From positions 1 through 11,161 of the forward strand of contig WGBL01000318.1 of NCBI GenBank assembly GCA_015494375.1: a stretch of 11,161 nt of DNA. Direction: 5' to 3'. The first letter of the stretch is position 1. The number at the start of each line of letters is the position of its first letter. Of the stretch, positions 7,123 to 11,161 are shown one piece after another. The notes under the pieces are model-generated. The model had not been told where the DNA came from and ran no database searches. It saw only the letters and a program-made list of their open reading frames with translations. Origin of the DNA: Hyphomicrobiales bacterium (GTDB lineage: Bacteria; Pseudomonadota; Alphaproteobacteria; Rhizobiales; S144-23). The translations under genes were made by a program, and so were the position numbers.

Positions 7123-7128
7123 GAGAGC

Positions 7129-7437
7129 GTGAGTAAGCCTCCCAACATCGGAGATGTCATTGCCACCCTGAGGGGGCACGCGCCTGCTTTGCGGGCCAAG
7201 GGCGTCGCACATGCCGCCATATTCGGTTCCTTGGCGCGTGGCGAGGCACAGGATGAGAGCGATATCGACATCTTACTCGAGATGAGGGAAGGCGCGGAGA
7301 TTGATCTGTTTGCCTATGCAGGCCTAAAGCGGACAATTGAAGAACTGTTCGATTGGCCTGTCGATGTGATCGATCGTGATGCCCTAAAGCCTGCGTTGCG
7401 CGGTCTGGCGGAGCGAGATGCTGTATATGCCTTCTGA
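7129..7437 (+). CDS. mntA: MntA-like nucleotidyltransferase (antitoxin of MNT/HepT pair)
   Basis: A minimal nucleotidyltransferase. In studied MntA-HepT systems this protein neutralises the HepT ribonuclease by adding AMP groups to a tyrosine. The signature GSX10DXD is exact: Gly33-Ser34, ten residues, then Asp45 and Asp47 in SDIDIL. A third acidic residue lies in PVDVID near Asp79. Length 102 is typical. The GTG start lies six bases after the mdh stop, with GAGAG just before it, and the end overlaps hepT by 20 bases, indicating translational coupling. Its position inside the mdh-sucC block is unusual. Assignment as antitoxin follows from the pairing and is not tested. Confidence 0.88.
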   Translation: MSKPPNIGDVIATLRGHAPALRAKGVAHAAIFGSLARGEAQDESDIDILLEMREGAEIDLFAYAGLKRTIEELFDWPVDVIDRDALKPALRGLAERDAVYAF

Positions 7438-7774
7438 GCGCACCAAAGCTGTCCTTGACGATTTTGCCAGCAATATCCGATTGGCCCAAGAGTTTGTGGG
7501 CGATTTCGACCTTGCGGCTTTTCGAGCGGATGTTCGCACGGTTTACGCTGTTACGCGTTGTTTGGAGATTATCTCTGAGGCTTCGCGCCGGTTGCCTGAA
7601 GAAGTCAAACAGCGAAACCCTCATATTCCATGGCCCGATATCGCGGCAGCAGGAAATATTTATCGTCATCAATATGAAGATGTCGTCGACGAAAGGATTG
7701 GGTGGACCGTTAAGAAAAGCCTTCCCCCTCTACTGGAAGTCATTGTTGCCGAGCTTGATGCCTATGATGATTGA
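7418..7774 (+). CDS. hepT: HepT-like (DUF86) toxin, variant active-site motif
   Basis: HEPN-fold protein, the usual partner of MntA. Classical HepT is an RNase with an RX4-6HXY motif whose tyrosine is AMPylated by MntA. This protein has AGNIYRHQYEDV at 78-89: His84 and Tyr86 are kept, but the canonical arginine position is Gly79, and the only nearby arginine (Arg83) abuts the histidine. I recall similar GNVLRHEY motifs in other alphaproteobacterial DUF86 proteins, so this may be a subfamily trait rather than a mutation. Length 118 is normal. The ATG at 7418 has GGAG four bases upstream; a second ATG is at 7427. Bases 7501-7740 count to 120 G+C of 240, against 41/60 in mdh (6781-6840) and 45/60 in sucC (8641-8700), suggesting acquisition. 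Confidence 0.85.
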   Translation: MLYMPSERTKAVLDDFASNIRLAQEFVGDFDLAAFRADVRTVYAVTRCLEIISEASRRLPEEVKQRNPHIPWPDIAAAGNIYRHQYEDVVDERIGWTVKKSLPPLLEVIVAELDAYDD

Positions 7775-7784
7775 ACCTTTACGG

Positions 7785-7851
7785 AAAACTGTGAGAACGC
7801 ATCGAATCGGCGAGCCTAAGATTCCATCGATCTGCGCCGGAGGACAGTTTT
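7785..7851. repeat. 8-bp inverted repeat between hepT and sucC
   Basis: AAAACTGT at 7785-7792 and ACAGTTTT at 7844-7851 are exact reverse complements, 51 bases apart, in the 149-bp gap after hepT. They could be a long-loop stem or two sites for a dimeric regulator. No T-run follows, so terminator activity is not supported. Confidence 0.45.
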
Positions 7852-7923
7852 GGATGATTGGGGCTTAAGCTGGTGGTTTAATGGCGAGCTGCCGTTTTCG
7901 AATTGGCCAAGGAGACCCGAGCC

Positions 7924-9126
7924 ATGAACATCCACGAGTATCAGGCGAAAGCGCTCTTGCGGGCGTTCGACGTGCCCGTGGCCCGCGGCCAGGTTGCGTT
8001 CTCGCCCGAAGAGGCGGTGGCGGCCGCCAAGGCGCTTGGTGGGTCGCTGTGGGTCGTCAAGGCGCAAATCCATGCCGGTGGGCGCGGCAAGGGGCGCTTC
8101 AAGGAAAGCGAGGCGGGCGAGGGCGGCGGTGTGCGCGTCGTCACGTCGCTCGAGGCGGTGCGCGAGGCGGCGGAGGCGATGCTCGGCCGAACGCTTATCA
8201 CACATCAGACGGGGCCCGAGGGCAAGACCGTCAAGCGCCTCTATATTGAGGAGGGCACGGCGATCGCCCGCGAGCTCTATCTCTCGGCGACGATCGATCG
8301 CGCCCGCGGGCGCCTCTCGTTCATAGCCTCGAGCGAGGGGGGCATGGATATCGAAGAGGTGGCGGCCGAGACGCCTGAAAAGATCCTCACATTGGCGCTC
8401 GATCCGGCAACAGGCTTCATGCCCTACCATGGCCGCCGCATCGCCTACTCCTTCGGGCTCGAGGGCGCGGCGGCGCGCCAGTGCGCAGCGCTCGTCGGCA
8501 ATCTCGCTCGCGCCTTCGAGGCCAAGGACATGAGCCTTCTTGAGATCAACCCGCTGGTGCTCACCGAGGGGGGCGATCTCGTTTGCCTCGATGCCAAGGT
8601 CAACTTCGACGACAATGCGCTCTTCCGCCACCCGGACGTGGCCGAGCTTCGCGACACGGACGAGGAGGACCCGGCCGAGGTCGAGGCCTCGCGCCACGAC
8701 CTCTCCTATGTCAAGCTCGACGGCGATATCGGTTGCATGGTGAACGGCGCCGGGCTCGCCATGGCCACCATGGACATCATCAAGCTCCATGGCGGCGAGC
8801 CCGCCAATTTCCTCGACGTCGGGGGTGGCGCCAATCAGGCCCAGGTGATGAATGCCTTCAAGATCATCCTCTCGGATGAGAACGTAAAAGGCATTCTGGT
8901 CAACATATTCGGCGGCATCATGCGTTGCGACATCATAGCCGAGGGGATTGTGGCGGCGGCGCGCGAGATGGCGATCGAGGTGCCGCTCGTGGTGCGGCTC
9001 GAGGGCACCAATGTCGAGCTTGGAAAGAAGATCCTGAGCGAGTCGGGACTTGCGATTATTGCCGCCGACGACCTCGACGATGCGGCGAAAAAGGTGGTGG
9101 CGGCCGTTCGTGGATCAGGGCGATGA
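7924..9126 (+). CDS. sucC: Succinyl-CoA synthetase (ADP-forming) beta subunit
   Basis: Beta chain of the TCA-cycle enzyme that makes ATP or GTP from succinyl-CoA. It carries the ATP-grasp nucleotide site and the succinate site and needs SucD, the alpha chain. KAQIHAGGRGK is at 46-56 and the ATP-grasp/Mg residues at LEINPL (206-211) and DAKVNFDD (223-230). NGAGLAMATMD starts at 274, NFLDVGGGA lies at 295-303 and NIFGGIMRCD at 327-336. The protein is complete at 400 residues. The ATG at 7924 has AAGGAG ending nine bases upstream and begins with the family sequence MNIHEYQAK. sucD, which normally follows within a few bases, is absent; an IS110 relic and an inverted rplS follow instead. Confidence 0.96.
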   Translation: MNIHEYQAKALLRAFDVPVARGQVAFSPEEAVAAAKALGGSLWVVKAQIHAGGRGKGRFKESEAGEGGGVRVVTSLEAVREAAEAMLGRTLITHQTGPEGKTVKRLYIEEGTAIARELYLSATIDRARGRLSFIASSEGGMDIEEVAAETPEKILTLALDPATGFMPYHGRRIAYSFGLEGAAARQCAALVGNLARAFEAKDMSLLEINPLVLTEGGDLVCLDAKVNFDDNALFRHPDVAELRDTDEEDPAEVEASRHDLSYVKLDGDIGCMVNGAGLAMATMDIIKLHGGEPANFLDVGGGANQAQVMNAFKIILSDENVKGILVNIFGGIMRCDIIAEGIVAAAREMAIEVPLVVRLEGTNVELGKKILSESGLAIIAADDLDDAAKKVVAAVRGSGR

Positions 9127-9177
9127 CGGAGCGGGGGCGGGCACGGCCTGAACCTACCGCCTCGAAGCGGCACTCCT

Positions 9178-9432
9178 GCCTCGGGCGGTGACGGCGTCAG
9201 CCACTGCTCTCCGGTTAGCCACCAGGCTTTCGCTCGGTCGGCCGTCGTCACGCTCGGCCCGCTCCGACTTGATCGCAATGCCGGGGACCTGCGGGCGCAC
9301 CATGGCCTCCGCGATCGCCAGCTGATCGCGGCGATCGGATTTGTGAAGGCCGACCCGATAGGCCTTGACCACCTGCGGCGGCATCACCTTGACCGCAAAC
9401 CGAGGCTCTTCAGCCATCGCGCCCAGTGGTGC
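9178..9432 (-). pseudogene. IS110-family transposase remnant
   Basis: The minus strand encodes a fragment resembling the N-terminal DEDD domain of IS110-type transposases. AVKVMPPQVVKAYR is followed by HKSDRRDQLAIAEAMVRP, matching the family pattern of PPQ-V-K-Y then K-ND--DA-AI-EA--RP, and SLVANRRAV matches the later RL-ANRTAV segment. The first catalytic region, the rest of the DEDD domain and the Ser-containing C-terminal domain are all missing. The stretch between the two matches is degenerate. It is a decayed relic, not an active element. I see no clear element ends or target duplication. Confidence 0.7.
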
Positions 9433-9438
9433 GCGGCC

Positions 9439-9550
9439 CAACATGAAATGGTGTGTCCTACCCGTTGTCACCCCCATGCGCTGCAGCACGAAGTGGTGCG
9501 CCTTCCCCCGCGTCACCCCGCACGCGCTGCAGCATGAATTGGTGCAGCGC
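9439..9550. repeat. Imperfect ~45-bp tandem duplication beside the IS110 relic
   Basis: A 45-bp unit (9439-9483) is followed by a related 46-bp unit (9484-9529) and a 21-bp partial third copy (9530-9550). Each unit begins CARCAYGAAWTGGTG, has a CCG-GTCACCCC centre and, where complete, ends GCGCTG. The array sits at the broken N-terminal end of the transposase fragment and may record slippage or repeated insertion and deletion there. Confidence 0.75.
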
Positions 9551-9623
9551 AGATGCGGGGTCGCGTGCTTCGCGTCCGGCCAGCCGCGCCATCTCCATAG
9601 GCGCCATCGGCGCCACGCGCAGC

Positions 9624-10325
9624 CTATGCGTCCTGCGCGCCCGTCTTCTCTTCGTCTGTCGCGCCTGCCGCGTCTGCCGCCTCTTCTGCGGGCACCTCGT
9701 CGGCGGTCGCCTCGGCCATGAGCGCCCGGGCCTGGCCCACCCAGTCCTCGCGCTCGATCCGGCCCTTGAAGCTCAGAACCTCGTCCACTTGCGCGATTTC
9801 ATCGTCGGTGAAGTTGGCGATCTGGGCATATTGCGTGATGCCGAGCTTGTTGAGGCGCTTTTGCAGCTCCTCGCCGACACCCTTGATCCTGGTCAGGTCG
9901 TCGGGATCGCCCTTCGGCTTCTTGAAGCCTTTCCATTTGTCGCGCGCGGCCAGCTTCTTGCCGCGGGCGTCGGTGCGCTCGGGAATGCGCGCGGCCTTGC
10001 CCCGCCGGCCACGGAGATAGTAGAGCTTGGCACGCCGCACCCGGCCGCGCCGCACCACCTCGATCGATTCAATCAGCGGCGAGTAGATGGGAAAGACCCG
10101 CTCGACGCCCTCGCCATAGGAGATCTTGCGCACGGTGAAGCTCTCGTTGAGGCCACCGCCCGAGCGGGCGATGCAGACCCCTTCGAAGGCCTGGGTGCGG
10201 GTGCGGTTGCCCTCGATCACCTTGACATTGACGCGCACCGTGTCTCCGGGCGCGAACTCGGGGATGGGCCGCTCGGCCTCGAGCTCTGCGGCGTGGCTCT
10301 TCTCGAGCTCTTCGATAATGTTCAT
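9624..10325 (-). CDS. rplS: Ribosomal protein L19 with C-terminal helix-hairpin-helix extension
   Basis: L19 lies at the 30S-50S interface of the large subunit. Residues 1-118 are a complete L19: MNIIEELEKS, FAPGDTVRVNVKVIEGNRTR, FEGVCIAR, RKISYGEGVERVFP and the basic end RRAKLYYLRGRRGKAARI. Bacterial L19 normally ends near 115-130 residues, but this protein runs to 233. A Lys-rich linker leads to a helix-hairpin-helix module (about 140-203) with DDLTRIKGVGEELQKRL and FKGRIEREDWVGQA, then an Ala/Glu-rich acidic tail. I know this module from extensions of alphaproteobacterial L21 and NuoE. The ATG at 10325 is chosen by homology; its Shine-Dalgarno is weak. rpsP, rimM and trmD, the usual neighbours, are absent. 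Confidence 0.93.
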   Translation of the reverse strand: MNIIEELEKSHAAELEAERPIPEFAPGDTVRVNVKVIEGNRTRTQAFEGVCIARSGGGLNESFTVRKISYGEGVERVFPIYSPLIESIEVVRRGRVRRAKLYYLRGRRGKAARIPERTDARGKKLAARDKWKGFKKPKGDPDDLTRIKGVGEELQKRLNKLGITQYAQIANFTDDEIAQVDEVLSFKGRIEREDWVGQARALMAEATADEVPAEEAADAAGATDEEKTGAQDA

Positions 10326-10825
10326 GGCGCTTTGTCCGTCTGCTTGTTTGTCTGCCGGGTTGGCTGGGCTCTGTGCTCGATTGGCCGGGCGCAAGAGCAC
10401 GCCAACGGCGCCGCTTGGAGCGGCGTGACGGCGCTCTCGGCCCGCCCGATTGTCCCGGAAGTCTGTGGATACCGAGCGTGTGGTTTAGCCGAATGCCGCG
10501 CGCTTGTCGATCGCCAATTGGCCGCGGGTTGGGCTGCGGCGGGCTGCGGCGGAGCGAGGCGGCGGGGCACGCACCCTGGTCGGCGTCCGGGCCGGCTCGG
10601 GCAATCGGGCTATTGACCCGGAGGGCGCTCGAGGGCCATAAGATTGACGTGGAGGCTGTCGAGGGCCGTCTTCTGAGCAGGGCCCTGCCGGGTGCGGCAC
10701 CGCTATTGGACGCTGGGCCGCCGTTGGACGGGGGGCGGCTGTAAGACGCGGGGCCGGCGAAGGACGCGGGGCCAACTATGGACGCTGGGCCAGACGGCCC
10801 TGTCGAGAGGACGACAAAAAGACAA
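10326..10825. other. Non-coding, repeat-rich region between rplS and tRNA-Pro
   Basis: These 500 bases hold no gene I recognise on either strand. They must contain the rplS promoter (minus), which I could not place. A possible plus-strand promoter is TTGACC (10613-10618), 18 bases, CATAAG (10637-10642), which would start about 175 bases before the tRNA. A 10-bp tandem, GGGCTGCGGC twice, occupies 10531-10550, and an 18-bp repeat array precedes the tRNA. Confidence 0.5.
10706..10795. repeat. Five tandem copies of a degenerate 18-bp unit
   Basis: Units start at 10706, 10724, 10742, 10760 and 10778, with no gaps, and share the core GGACGCKGGGCC. They differ mainly in their last four to six bases. 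Because 18 is a multiple of three, the minus strand reads as a hexapeptide repeat (APRPSP, APRLTA, APRPTA and so on), but no start signal or family supports a protein. The array ends 30 bases before the tRNA and may lie in its precursor transcript. Confidence 0.85.
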
Positions 10826-10903
10826 CGGAGCGTGGCGCAGTCCGGTTAGCGCACCGGTCTGGGGGACCGGGGGTCGCAGGTTCAAATCCTGCCGCTCCGA
10901 CCA
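10826..10903 (+). tRNA. tRNA-Pro (anticodon GGG)
   Basis: A complete tRNA that reads CCC and CCU proline codons. The acceptor CGGAGCG (10826-10832) pairs fully with CGCTCCG (10893-10899), followed by A and an encoded CCA (10901-10903). The anticodon stem CCGGT/ACCGG (10854-10858, 10866-10870) encloses the loop CTGGGGG with anticodon GGG at 10861-10863. The T arm GCAGG-TTCAAAT-CCTGC is intact. Seventy-eight bases including CCA is normal. Confidence 0.97.
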
Positions 10904-10935
10904 ATCCTGATCTGCCCGTGCGCGATCAGCCCATA

Positions 10936-10965
10936 CTTCATCTGCCTTCATATGCCTTCATCTGC
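10936..10965. repeat. Three tandem copies of CTTCATCTGC
   Basis: Ten-base units at 10936, 10946 and 10956; the first and third are identical and the middle has one change (CTTCATATGC). The array begins 32 bases after the tRNA CCA end. It is not a hairpin terminator. Function unknown. Confidence 0.85.
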
Positions 10966-11096
10966 CCCTACGCGCGCCGGCCGGAACGTTCAGACCGGCT
11001 GGGCTGCGAGACGCCGGGGCCGGTAAGCGCGCTGTGGCCAGGGCCCACAACCCCCGGCCCGCAAGGGCGATCCGGTTTTGGCAATGCCAGAATGGG

Positions 11097-11114
11097 TTGC
11101 CGCCTTCGCGGGAA
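11097..11114. repeat. REP-like palindrome
   Basis: TTGCCGC-CTTC-GCGGGAA forms a stem of six pairs with one G-G mismatch and a CTTC loop, followed by TGACG. It closely resembles the dispersed element TTCCCGCCTTCGCGGGAATGACG that I recall from many proteobacterial genomes, with one base changed. It could also stabilise the 3' end of a transcript from the tRNA side. Confidence 0.55.
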
Positions 11115-11142
11115 TGACGTTGAGGGAAGCGGAGATGATATT

Positions 11143-11148
11143 GAGGAG
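11143..11148 (+). promoter_or_regulatory. Possible ribosome-binding site for a gene beyond the right edge
   Basis: GAGGAG is followed by AAAGGGGATAAAA to the window end. The purine-rich context would suit a start codon just past base 11161, but no coding sequence is visible to confirm it. Confidence 0.25.
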
Positions 11149-11161
11149 AAAGGGGATAAAA

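Noticed and set aside
7129..9126. A CRISPR array or larger anti-phage defence island around the MntA/HepT pair
   Set aside because: No CRISPR-like direct repeats with spacers and no defence genes flank the pair; both neighbours are TCA-cycle genes.
9597..9627. GGCGCC-ATC-GGCGCC hairpin within ATAGGC/GCCTAT as an rplS terminator
   Set aside because: The inverted repeats are real, but the minus strand continues without a T-run. The sequence is also partly explained by local GC richness.
9453..10616. 387-codon plus-strand open frame across rplS
   Set aside because: Most of it is antisense to L19, and the rest covers low-complexity repeats and the IS relic.
10485..10775. Minus-strand 96-codon frame with hexapeptide APRPTA-like repeats
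   Set aside because: The protein repeat simply reflects the 18-bp DNA repeat. No ribosome-binding site, domain or conserved neighbour supports it.
10692..10951. Two short open frames covering the tRNA-Pro, ending in RRFKSCRSDQS or starting WSERQDLNLRPP
   Set aside because: These are familiar false peptides produced by translating tRNA genes and should not be annotated.

Overview
The window is a GC-rich chromosomal segment that most resembles an alphaproteobacterium. The signs are a RegB-type redox kinase divergent from senC, an intracellular PHB depolymerase, an LDH-like malate dehydrogenase ahead of sucC, a Zur box close to the alphaproteobacterial consensus, and a helix-hairpin-helix extension of a kind I know from alphaproteobacterial L21 and NuoE. 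I cannot name a genus from sequence alone.

Layout. Bases 1-246 hold no gene but carry a Zur-like palindrome inside a promoter pointing left, out of the window, and a heptamer repeat. regB (minus, 247-1623) and senC (plus, 1790-2416) are divergent around a short control region. A gap with a G-rich repeat leads into phaZ (2768-4198). A possible 24-residue ORF overlaps its stop codon, and a YgjP-type zinc metalloprotease gene follows (4293-5036). apt (minus, 5290-5817) converges on that gene and is divergent from mdh. Next comes mdh (6157-7122), a MntA/HepT nucleotidyltransferase-toxin pair (7129-7774) and sucC (7924-9126). sucD, the expected next gene, is absent. In its place lie a decayed IS110-type transposase fragment and short tandem repeats, then rplS on the opposite strand (9624-10325) encoding a fused L19. 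The right end is a repeat-rich non-coding stretch around a complete tRNA-Pro(GGG) (10826-10903), with a REP-like hairpin near the edge.

How it fits together. Most genes are core metabolism or housekeeping: TCA cycle (mdh, sucC), purine salvage (apt), storage polymer mobilisation (phaZ), redox sensing and copper delivery to oxidase (regB, senC), and translation (rplS, tRNA-Pro). The unusual parts lie where conserved gene order is broken. A lower-GC toxin-antitoxin pair splits mdh from sucC, sucC is cut off from sucD next to an IS110 relic, and rplS stands apart from its usual trmD neighbours and encodes an extra HhH domain. I do not see a clearly new multi-gene defence or biosynthetic system. 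The best leads are the L19-HhH fusion, the MntA/HepT insertion with its variant HepT motif, and the G-tract array over the phaZ ribosome-binding site.
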